Positions 27,340 through 34,711 of a stretch of DNA of 64,000 bases are shown in pieces. Numbering within the stretch: position 1 is the stretch's first letter; every line of letters starts with the position of its first letter. The notes beneath the pieces were generated by a model, which saw nothing but the letters and a program-made list of their open reading frames with translations, searched no databases and was not told where the DNA came from. Source of the stretch: DASCOT01 sp965197275 (lineage in GTDB: Bacteria > Acidobacteriota > UBA890 > WLXD01); the NCBI GenBank assembly GCA_965197275.1, contig CBDAMQ010000027.1, positions 1 to 64,000 of the forward strand, given 5' to 3'. Both the position numbers and the translations under genes were made by a program.

Positions 27340-29720
27340 TGACCCAACAGCTCCTCGGTTCGTGCCAGGAAGCGATCCATCAAAGGCTGTGGGCCAACGG
27401 TCACGCGGACGCAGTCGCCGGCGCCCGGCAAGCCGGCGAACGGGCGGACGCCGACGCCGGCCGCGGCGAGCCTGCGGGAGAACCTCTCCGCGTCGCCTCC
27501 CGGAGCCTCGACGAGGAGAAAGTTCGCTGCCGACGGGTAGACGCGCACCCCGCGACTACCGAGGTCGGTGGCAAGGCGGTCGCGGACGTCGACGGCTTCG
27601 GCGACGGTCGCCGCGACCCACTCGCGGTCGTCACGAAGGGCTGCGGCCGCCGCTGCCTCGGCAATCACGCCTAGCTTGTAGGGGCCGCGCGACTTCTCGA
27701 TCTCGCCGATCAGTTTCGGCGGGCCGACCGCCAGGCCGACTCTCAATCCCGCCAGCCCGAAGGCCTTCGACATGGTGCGGAGCACGACGACCCTGTCGGT
27801 CTCCGGCGCCCAGCCGGCGAGCGGATCGTCACAGAAGTCCCCGTAAGCTTCGTCGAGGATGACCAGGCCCTGCGCCTTCTCGACGAAGGCCTCCACGTCG
27901 GCGCGCACAGACGCGTTGCCGGTGGGGTTGTTGGGGCGACAAAGGTAGGTGACCGGCGCTCGGGCACGCGCGAGCGCTTCGATGTCGAGCTCGAATCCTG
28001 GCGCCATGTCGACGCCGACGGCGCCGGCGCAGTTCATGCGCGCGAACGATTCGATCATCGAGAACGTCGGCACCGGAAAAGCGACGATATCGCCGGGCCC
28101 ACAAAACGCCCGTATCGTCGAGTCGATCAAGTCGTCGGAGCCGCAGCCGGTGGCAACGCAGGAAGCCGGTACGCCGAAGTAGCTCGCCGCGGCTTCCTTG
28201 AGCTCGCCGCCGTACAACGACGGGTAGGCTCGAACGTCCTCAGCATCGAGCTCAGCCAGCACCCGGGCCGCCGACGGTGCCTGACCGAACAGATTCGTGT
28301 TGTCGGTGAGGTCGATCTCTACAGGGCTTCGCCCGGGGTCGTAGGTCTTCAGCTCGACGTAGTCGGGGCGCGGCCGCACCGGCGGCTGGCAGCGGGCGGC
28401 CATGCTCGAAGCCGAATCTCCGTCGTAGCTCCATGCAAGGGCCGCGGCGGCGTGCCCATCGAGGCCCTCGGCCGCGGCGATCACGGCGCTGACGTCGGCC
28501 AGACGGGCGGCGCCCACGGCATCGATCTCCTGATATGTGCTCCAGCGCATGAAATCGGCGACCGACAGGCCGGACTGGCTGCGTCCCTGACCGGCCGTGG
28601 GCAGCACGTGGTTGGTACCGCTGGTGTAGTCGCCGAAGACGACCGAGCTCGACGGGCCGAGGAAGATCGCGCCGGCACCGCGAACCCGAGCCATCGCGGC
28701 GCGCGGATCGTCGACGAGAAGCATCAGGTGCTCAGGAGCAAAGGTGTTGGCGAACGCCAGGGCCTCGTTGGTCCCCGCCACTAGAAGCGCCCCGCCACGG
28801 GCAAGAGCTTGGCCGATGATCTCGCGCCGCGGCTGCTCGGCCGCCAATCGACGCACCGAGGCGCGCACGTCACCCGCCGTCGCCTCGTCGAGAACCAGGG
28901 CGACTACCACGGCGTCAGGATCGTGCTCGGCTTGCGCCACCAGCTCCCGGGCGATGACGTCGGCCGATGCAGTTTCGTCAGCCACGATGAGCAGCTCGGA
29001 TGGCCCCGCGAGGCAGTCGCTGGCGATGTGGCCGGCGAGTTGGCGCTTGGCTTCGGAAACGTAGGCGTTGCCCGGGCCGACGACCTTGTCGGCGGGGGGG
29101 ACGGTCTTCGTTCCATAGGCGAGGGCTGCTATCGCGCCGGCGCCGCCGATGGCAAACAGGCGGTCGGCGCCGGCGACGTCGCAGGCCGCGAGCACGACCG
29201 ACGAAGGCATTCCCCCCTCGGAGGGCGGAGAGCACACGACCACCTGGTCGACGCCGGCCAGCTTGGCCGGGACCACGCACATCAGCACGCTGCTCGGGTA
29301 GGCGGCGCGTCCCCCGGGAGCGTAGGCGCCGACACTCGCAAGCGGCTCGGGGCGCCTACCGAGGCGAATCCCGGCTCCCAGATCGATCTCGTCGGCTGTC
29401 GGAAGCTGGCGATGGTGGAAGGCGGCAATCCGGTCGCGCGCCGTCTCGAGGGCGCCGACCAGCTCCGCCGACTCTCGCTGGCGCGCTGTGCGCCAGACTT
29501 CACGCGGCACCTCGAGGGCGTCGAGTCGGACGCCGTCGTTACGTTCCGCCATTGCCCGCAGCGCCGTGTCACCGTCGAGTGCCACCTGGAAGATGATCGC
29601 CGAAACCGCTTCCACCACAGCCGGCTCCGGCGCGTAGGCGCGTTTCAAGAGCGTGGCGCGTTCCTCCTCGCCGAGGTCGCCAAGCTTGCCGTCGATCGAG
29701 AATTGGACTTCTTCCCTCAC
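27336..29720 (-). CDS. hisDC: Fused histidinol dehydrogenase - histidinol-phosphate aminotransferase
   Basis: One open frame of 794 residues encodes both enzymes. The HisD part (about 1-435) has VGAYAPGGRAAYPSS, VVGPGNAYV, AGPSELLIVAD, the catalytic Glu-His in TFAPEHLMLLV, and SGTNHVLPTAG. The HisC part (about 445-794) has NTNLFG, GCGSDDLIDSTIR, RPNNPTGN, ILDEAYGDF and the PLP Lys in RTMSKAFGLAGLRVGL. The start is a GTG overlapping the hisG stop (GTGA). An in-frame ATG at 28403, with GGAG upstream, stands exactly where a separate HisC would begin, so internal initiation is possible. HisD and HisC are normally separate neighbours; here the intervening stop is gone without loss of either domain. 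Confidence 0.92.
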   Translation of the reverse strand: MREEVQFSIDGKLGDLGEEERATLLKRAYAPEPAVVEAVSAIIFQVALDGDTALRAMAERNDGVRLDALEVPREVWRTARQRESAELVGALETARDRIAAFHHRQLPTADEIDLGAGIRLGRRPEPLASVGAYAPGGRAAYPSSVLMCVVPAKLAGVDQVVVCSPPSEGGMPSSVVLAACDVAGADRLFAIGGAGAIAALAYGTKTVPPADKVVGPGNAYVSEAKRQLAGHIASDCLAGPSELLIVADETASADVIARELVAQAEHDPDAVVVALVLDEATAGDVRASVRRLAAEQPRREIIGQALARGGALLVAGTNEALAFANTFAPEHLMLLVDDPRAAMARVRGAGAIFLGPSSSVVFGDYTSGTNHVLPTAGQGRSQSGLSVADFMRWSTYQEIDAVGAARLADVSAVIAAAEGLDGHAAAALAWSYDGDSASSMAARCQPPVRPRPDYVELKTYDPGRSPVEIDLTDNTNLFGQAPSAARVLAELDAEDVRAYPSLYGGELKEAAASYFGVPASCVATGCGSDDLIDSTIRAFCGPGDIVAFPVPTFSMIESFARMNCAGAVGVDMAPGFELDIEALARARAPVTYLCRPNNPTGNASVRADVEAFVEKAQGLVILDEAYGDFCDDPLAGWAPETDRVVVLRTMSKAFGLAGLRVGLAVGPPKLIGEIEKSRGPYKLGVIAEAAAAAALRDDREWVAATVAEAVDVRDRLATDLGSRGVRVYPSAANFLLVEAPGGDAERFSRRLAAAGVGVRPFAGLPGAGDCVRVTVGPQPLMDRFLARTEELLGQ

Positions 29721-30583
29721 GGCATGAGCCTCTCGATCTTGGTGACCAGGATCCCGGTCGCGCCGAGGTCCTTCAGGTCGGCGATCACCCGGTACACGTC
29801 GTCGGTGTCCACCACGGCGTGCGCCGCGACCCACCCCGAATCGACGACGTCAACGATCGTCGGCCCGGAGATTCCCGGCAGCACCCTACTGACCGCGTCG
29901 ATCGCGTCGCGTGGGACGTTCGCCATCAGGTAGCGCTTGTCGCGGGCGCGGAGCACCGATTCGAGTGCGCTAACCAGCTCTCGCAGCCTGCGCTCGGTGT
30001 CGCCGTTCTCGTCACGGCTCGAGCCGGCGATCAGCAAGGCGCTGGATTCGAGGACGGTGGTGATCTCTTTGAGCCCGTTCATCTTCAGGGTCGAGCCGGT
30101 CGATACGAGGTCGACGATGACGTCGGCAACGCCTATGTGCGGTGCGATCTCGGCCGCTCCCGAGACCGGCACAATCTCGACGGCAAGGTCCCGGGCGGCG
30201 AAGAAGCTGCGGGTCAAGCGCGAAAAGGCGGTGGCCACACGGGTTCCATCGGGCAGGTCCGAGACGTGGGACACGCCGTCCTCGTGTGCCGCGACCACCA
30301 GCCGGCAGCGACCGTATTCCAGGTCGAGGAGCTCGGTGACCTCGCGCCCTGCTTCGGCGATGACGTCACGCCCGGTGATGCCGGCGTCGGCGGCGCCGTC
30401 GGCGACGAACTCGGGGATGTCACGGGCGCGAACGAACAGCGCCTGAAAGCCGTTGCCCAGCGGCGCCTGCAGCGCTCGATCGCTGCGGCCCGGCGCCCGG
30501 AGCCCGGCGCGGTGGAGGCGCTCGAGAGCACCCTCGGCGAGGCGCCCCTTGTTCGGAATGGCGATCTTCAACATGTCCATCAC
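29717..30583 (-). CDS. hisG: ATP phosphoribosyltransferase, long form
   Basis: This enzyme catalyses the committed step of histidine synthesis and is feedback-inhibited by histidine in the long form. The 288-residue length, the N-terminal LKIAIPNKGRL, the PRPP-binding DVIVDLVSTGSTLKMNGLK and a C-terminal regulatory ACT-like domain (VPRDAIDAVSRVLPGISGPTIVDV) fit HisG-long, so no HisZ is needed. Starts at 30583 (GTG), 30580 or 30574 (ATG) are possible; none has a strong ribosome-binding site. The gene follows the attenuator terminator by only about 16 nt. Confidence 0.93.
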   Translation of the reverse strand: MMDMLKIAIPNKGRLAEGALERLHRAGLRAPGRSDRALQAPLGNGFQALFVRARDIPEFVADGAADAGITGRDVIAEAGREVTELLDLEYGRCRLVVAAHEDGVSHVSDLPDGTRVATAFSRLTRSFFAARDLAVEIVPVSGAAEIAPHIGVADVIVDLVSTGSTLKMNGLKEITTVLESSALLIAGSSRDENGDTERRLRELVSALESVLRARDKRYLMANVPRDAIDAVSRVLPGISGPTIVDVVDSGWVAAHAVVDTDDVYRVIADLKDLGATGILVTKIERLMP

Positions 30584-30598
30584 TCGCGATCTTGTCTA

Positions 30599-30636
30599 GA
30601 AAACAAAAAGCGACCCGCTCCGAAGAACGGGTCGCT
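30599..30636 (-). terminator. Intrinsic terminator of the his attenuator
   Basis: The transcript has a perfect 12-bp stem (30636-30625 with 30620-30609, one G-U pair) capped by a UUCG tetraloop at 30624-30621. It is followed by UUUUGUUUU (30608-30600). The T-run is on the hisG side only, so it terminates transcription entering hisG, not the divergent sulfatase. It lies between the hisL stop and the hisG start. Confidence 0.9.
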
Positions 30637-30689
30637 GAAAGGCGGTGCGTGTTGTCGTTTACGCGAACACAGAGCACCGCCGCGACCCG
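30628..30689 (-). promoter_or_regulatory. his antiterminator structure, alternative to the terminator
   Basis: The 8-mer CGGGTCGC at 30689-30682 is identical to the terminator's distal arm and can pair with the same proximal arm (30635-30628). Between them GGCGGTGC (30681-30674) pairs with GCACCGCC (30648-30641), and GTGTT with AACAC inside. The long antiterminator and the terminator are mutually exclusive. The hisL stop codon lies in its loop, so a ribosome reaching the stop would disrupt it and favour termination. Confidence 0.82.
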
Positions 30690-30739
30690 AGGGGGCCGTG
30701 ATGGTGATGTCGGTGTCCAGCGAAACGACTACACATCAT
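30659..30739 (-). CDS. hisL: his operon leader peptide
   Basis: A 26-codon frame, ATG at 30739 (or 30736) to TAA at 30661-30659, has the run H-R-H-H-H-H at codons 9-14 (CAC CGA CAT CAC CAT CAC). An in-frame TAG precedes the start by 12 nt. Ribosome stalling on these codons when charged tRNA-His is scarce would leave the antiterminator free to form and allow hisG transcription. There is no Shine-Dalgarno sequence, so it may be leaderless. Position, His run and downstream alternative hairpins together make the call strong. Confidence 0.85.
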   Translation of the reverse strand: MMCSRFAGHRHHHHGPLGSRRCSVFA

Positions 30740-30745
30740 AGGGTC

Positions 30746-30774
30746 ATGCTAGCGTGTGGCTGCCCGAAGGCCAA
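30746..30774 (-). promoter_or_regulatory. Candidate his operon promoter
   Basis: On the minus strand TTGGCC (30774-30769) and TAGCAT (30751-30746) are separated by 17 bp, a fair sigma-70 spacing. Transcription would start at about the hisL ATG, giving a leaderless leader peptide. Both hexamers are imperfect, so this is tentative. Confidence 0.35.
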
Positions 30775-30821
30775 GGCGCCGGGCGCAACCTGTGCATTTA
30801 CGCTGATCGAGACCTTCCGAC

Positions 30822-33293
30822 ATGAGGCCCGCCGTGCTCCCGACTCGCGTTCGTACCCTATTCCTGCTCGTCCTGATCGCTGCTACGGTCCCCGCCTGCG
30901 CCGGTGGCGGCGATGCGGGTCCGGCTACCATTCGGTTGGTCGACGTTATCGAGGACGCGGCGATCACCGGAACGCCGAGCATCGAGGCTCCCGACCCGGT
31001 GGTGTGGGACTTCGGTGCCGGCACGGTTCCGGGCGGCGGCGATGCGGAGGCGCTCCTGGGCGCCCGCGCCATGCAGCAGATCACCGGGCTGGCGGTGCGC
31101 GATGGCGCGCTGGTGGGTCGTACGACCGGGGATCTCGGGTTCATCCACATCCCGGTGCCGGAGGACGCCGGCCTCGACGGGTCGTTTCACTCCGCCGAGG
31201 TCCGCGTGCGCGTCTCTGATGGCGGCACCACTGGCTTCAACTTCGTGTTCGCCCCCGAGATCGACGACGAGGAGGTGCTCAACGCCGCCGTCCAGCAACG
31301 CACCATGGCGGTCATGGTCGACATCACGCCCGGTGATGAGGTCGAGACCTTGACGCTCAGCCGCGGCATGGCCAACTTCATGGGCACCGTGTCGCTGGGA
31401 GCCATCCGGCACCTGGCAGTGCGCCCGAGCGACGTCGCCGACGCGGAGTTCGCCATCGAGTCGATCCGCCTGATCTCACGCCGGGAGCACCTGAGCTCCA
31501 TCCCGTCGGGGATCGGCTGGCAGGGCCTGGCCGAGATCTACCGCGAGACCATCGTGTCGCGGGCGCCGGAGAGCGTGCAGTTTGCCGTCGACGTTCCGAG
31601 CCGGCCGTGGCTGGAGCTCAACCTCGGCACCATCGAGAAAGGACCGGTGACCTTCGTCGTGTCGGTCGGAGATCGAACGCTTCTGCGCCACACGGTCACG
31701 ACCCCGGACCGCTGGGAAACTAAGCCTGTCGACCTGGACGCCGTCGCCGGGCAGCCGGTGGAGCTCACCCTGAGCACCGTTGCCGACAACGACGGGGCAA
31801 TCGCCTACTGGGGCACGCCGGTGGTGCGGCAACGTGGCGACTCGCCGCGCGTGGCGGCGGCCAGCGCGGCCCGCACCGAGCTCGTCGGCGACGCCGATCC
31901 CCCACGCGGCGTGATCCTGTTCATGGCTGATACTCTGCGCCGCGATCGACTTCCGTGGCACGGCGGCGAGCGCGACAACGCGCCCAACCTGGCGCGGATG
32001 GCCGAGGAAGGCACCGTGTTCACCCACAACGTCTCCCAGGGTGCCTGGACGAAGGTCTCGGTGCCGTCGATTCTCACCTCGCTGTATCCCACCGCCCACG
32101 GCATCACCGACATCATCCACCGGCTGCCGGCCTCGGTAACGACGCTGGAGGAGGTCTATCAAGCGGCCGGCTACGCCACCTTCCACACCTCCTCGGTGCC
32201 GTTCACCGGGCAGCTCACAAACCTGCACCAGGGAGTCGAGGTGCTGCACGAGACGGCGTCGATCGGCGACCTCGACCACTCGGAAGCCAAGACGGCCCGT
32301 ACGTTCACGGATCGAACGCTCGACTGGCTCGACCTGCACCACGAGTCGCCCTTCTTCGTTTTCCTGCACGTGTTCGACCCCCACAGCCCGTTCGAGCCCT
32401 ACGCGCCGTACGACACGCTGTACGCCGACCCCGAGGAGATCGCGGCGCATCGCGACCGTATGGAGTCGGTGGCCGAGCACATCACCGACGACCACATGCG
32501 CGGCGACGTCATGCCGACATCGGCGCAGCTGGCGGCGGCCGAGATCGACCCCGACGTCTTCGTCGACACCGAGCTCGACTGGTACGACGCCTCCATCAAG
32601 GCGATGGATGCCGAGGTCGGCCGGCTTCTGCAGCGCCTCGAAGGGCTCGGCATCGCCGACGATACCCTGATCGTCTTCATGAGCGATCACGGCGAGGCGT
32701 TCCTCGAGCACGGCAAGCACTTCCACGGCTGGGACGCCTACGGCGAGCACCTCAACGTGCCGCTGATGTTCTCGTGGCCGGGTCGTATCCCGGCGGCGCG
32801 CGACGACACCGTGGTCGAGTCGATCAACGTCTACCCGACGCTGCTAGAGCTGTCGCGTCTGGCGGTGCCGGCGCAGGTGCAGGGTCAGAGCCTGCTGCCG
32901 CTCATGGCGCGACCCGAGGCGCCCACCGGACTCGGTTGGCTGCCGCGCCCGGCGTTTGCCGAGCGCGCCTCGATCGACAGTGACGAACCGCTCGACGACG
33001 AGGTCGAGCAGCGCGTCATCGTCGCCGACGGCTGGAAGCTGGTGCACAACTACACGCGGCCCGATGGCAAGGCGGAGTTCGAGCTGTTCGACTATCTCGA
33101 AGATCCGCTCGATCTGGTCGACGTCGGACCGGATAACCCGGATGTGGTGACGCAGCTGTCGGCAGAGCTCGCCACCTGGCATGAGGCCACCCTGGCCACA
33201 CGCGTCGAGCCCGACAGTGGCGAGCCCGACAGTGGCGAGGGCCTCACCGAAGCGGAACGCTCCAGGCTTCGCGCCCTGGGGTACATCCAGTAG
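30822..33293 (+). CDS. Lipoprotein of the sulfatase / alkaline-phosphatase superfamily, with large N-terminal beta domain
   Basis: The 823-residue protein has a signal with lipobox VPAC (Cys26) and a beta-rich N-terminal region (about 30-350) of unknown type. The sulfatase domain has ILFMADTLRRDRLPWHG, the region VSVPSILTSLYPTAHG where the nucleophile should be, FLHVFDPHSPFEPY and the metal motif MSDHGEAFLEHGKHFHGW. The canonical formylglycine signature C/S-x-P-x-R is absent (VPSIL instead), as in some phosphoesterase-like members, so sulfatase activity is not assured. A tandem PDSGE repeat precedes the C-terminal RLRALGYIQ, shared with the second sulfatase. It is divergent from hisL, only 83 bp away, with a weak ribosome-binding site. 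Confidence 0.82.
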   Translation: MRPAVLPTRVRTLFLLVLIAATVPACAGGGDAGPATIRLVDVIEDAAITGTPSIEAPDPVVWDFGAGTVPGGGDAEALLGARAMQQITGLAVRDGALVGRTTGDLGFIHIPVPEDAGLDGSFHSAEVRVRVSDGGTTGFNFVFAPEIDDEEVLNAAVQQRTMAVMVDITPGDEVETLTLSRGMANFMGTVSLGAIRHLAVRPSDVADAEFAIESIRLISRREHLSSIPSGIGWQGLAEIYRETIVSRAPESVQFAVDVPSRPWLELNLGTIEKGPVTFVVSVGDRTLLRHTVTTPDRWETKPVDLDAVAGQPVELTLSTVADNDGAIAYWGTPVVRQRGDSPRVAAASAARTELVGDADPPRGVILFMADTLRRDRLPWHGGERDNAPNLARMAEEGTVFTHNVSQGAWTKVSVPSILTSLYPTAHGITDIIHRLPASVTTLEEVYQAAGYATFHTSSVPFTGQLTNLHQGVEVLHETASIGDLDHSEAKTARTFTDRTLDWLDLHHESPFFVFLHVFDPHSPFEPYAPYDTLYADPEEIAAHRDRMESVAEHITDDHMRGDVMPTSAQLAAAEIDPDVFVDTELDWYDASIKAMDAEVGRLLQRLEGLGIADDTLIVFMSDHGEAFLEHGKHFHGWDAYGEHLNVPLMFSWPGRIPAARDDTVVESINVYPTLLELSRLAVPAQVQGQSLLPLMARPEAPTGLGWLPRPAFAERASIDSDEPLDDEVEQRVIVADGWKLVHNYTRPDGKAEFELFDYLEDPLDLVDVGPDNPDVVTQLSAELATWHEATLATRVEPDSGEPDSGEGLTEAERSRLRALGYIQ

Positions 33294-34575
33294 CCGGACC
33301 CCGGCAAATACGGCCTGCTAGGCCTGCTAGGACTCGAGATCGTAGAAGCTCTTCGAGCGCCGGAGCCCTGGCGGGCGCCGACGGCGGCCGCACTATGGGC
33401 GTGGAGCTCGGCGCTCGCATCGCCTCGAACAGCTCGATGTGGCTCTCGACGATCCGACGCCGCGCCGCCTCGTTCGGCTCGAGATCCCAGACGCCCTCTT
33501 CGCTCGTGCCACCGAGCGCGATGCCGTCGCTGCGCGGCGCCATGTGGATGAACCCGTCGCGCGCGTTGGGGCTGCCGGGTACGCCACCGAACGTCGCGTA
33601 GTCGACCTCGGGCTGAGGCACCAGCATGGTGAGCTGGCCCTTCAGCGGGATCAGCTCGTCGTCCTTGAAGAGCTCGCGCGCCCCGAGCCCGGTGCAGTTG
33701 ACGATGAGCGACTGGCGCAGCGACATCAGATCTCGCGACGTCGCAAACTGGCGAGTCACGATGCGGCCGCCGAACAGGAGAACGTCGCGCACTAGCGCCT
33801 CCAGGTAGATCGCGGGCTCGATCAGGAGCCACGGGGTGCGGGTGGCGAACCTGGACGGGAACGGGTGCTCACCGGGCTGCAGCACCACCCGGCCCGTTCG
33901 CAAGGACGCGGGCCGCAGCGGCGAGACCGAACCTCCTTCCGGCGCTGCCGGCGGCTCGTTCATCGTCCCGTAGATGTTGCTCCACGAGACTCCGTAGCGG
34001 CGCCCCACGAGCAGCTGCAGCTGCTCGTACGTGATCTCTGCAGCGCGCCGGAACTGCGCATCCCATTCCGGCGTGCGCCGATTCTCGTCAATCAGCCCGG
34101 ACGTCGGCGTGAAGGCGGCCAGAGCCTTGTTGGAGGTTGTGTCTGGAGGCACCGACTTGGCGTAGATGGTCACGTCGAAGCCGCGCCGCTGCAGCTGCCG
34201 CGCAGTGGCCAGTCCAACGGTGCCGCAGCCGATGACTGCCGCGTGCCGGTCGCCGTGCTCCATCGCGATCTCGGCCGCCAGTTCGGCCGTACCCCAACCG
34301 AGCGAATGGCCGGATCCGCCGTGGCCATAGTTGTGGATGACGGTCTTGGCGTCGAGCTTCTGAGCCCTGAGCACGAACCCGGAGGGCCGGTGCGGACGCA
34401 ACCCGACCGTGGTGCGGATAACCCGATCCCAGGAGGCTTCGACAGGTGCGAGGTTGACTCTGAGCCTGGGTAGATCGTTGGGCCTTGGCGCGCGCGCCGC
34501 ACACCCACCCACACCAAGACCGAGCGCTGCCAGGCCACCGGTTTTGAGTAACGCGCGTCTGTCCACCGCTGTCAC
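33244..34575 (-). CDS. Circularly permuted D-amino-acid-oxidase-like FAD oxidoreductase, exported lipoprotein
   Basis: The leader DRRALLKTGGLAALGLGVGGC combines a Tat motif and a lipobox (Cys25). In ordinary DAAO/DASPO the FAD motif is N-terminal and GLRPxRP plus HNYGHGGxG are C-terminal. Here GLRPHRP (58-64) and HNYGHGGSGHSLGWG (81-95) come first, followed by the dinucleotide fold AVIGCGTVGLATARQL (113-128), DTTSN, and later LIVNCTGLGARELF and KGQLTML. This is a circular permutation. The last about 40 residues are low in conservation and overlap the convergent sulfatase tail by 50 bp; a shift near 33345 would instead end at 33331. It probably oxidises D-amino acids or a related amine in the periplasm. 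GTG 34575 or 34566 is the start. Confidence 0.8.
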   Translation of the reverse strand: MTAVDRRALLKTGGLAALGLGVGGCAARAPRPNDLPRLRVNLAPVEASWDRVIRTTVGLRPHRPSGFVLRAQKLDAKTVIHNYGHGGSGHSLGWGTAELAAEIAMEHGDRHAAVIGCGTVGLATARQLQRRGFDVTIYAKSVPPDTTSNKALAAFTPTSGLIDENRRTPEWDAQFRRAAEITYEQLQLLVGRRYGVSWSNIYGTMNEPPAAPEGGSVSPLRPASLRTGRVVLQPGEHPFPSRFATRTPWLLIEPAIYLEALVRDVLLFGGRIVTRQFATSRDLMSLRQSLIVNCTGLGARELFKDDELIPLKGQLTMLVPQPEVDYATFGGVPGSPNARDGFIHMAPRSDGIALGGTSEEGVWDLEPNEAARRRIVESHIELFEAMRAPSSTPIVRPPSAPARAPALEELLRSRVLAGLAGRICRGPATGCTPGREAWSVPLR

Positions 34576-34711
34576 CCGCTACGGGTCCGTCGGCACGAGC
34601 CGTAGATGCTCCAGATCACTTCCCTCCACCGCAGAGCAATGGATACTATAGGGCCGCACTGAGAAAAGCCGGCGGTCCGCGCAGTTCTCCCGTTAGAGAA
34701 CCGGAGGAGCT

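Noticed and set aside
30595..30700. T-box riboswitch upstream of hisG
   Set aside because: No T-box consensus; the His-codon leader ORF and competing hairpins explain the region.
33312..33329. Tandem GGCCTGCTA repeat as a CRISPR-like or regulatory array
   Set aside because: There are only two copies of nine bases without spacers.
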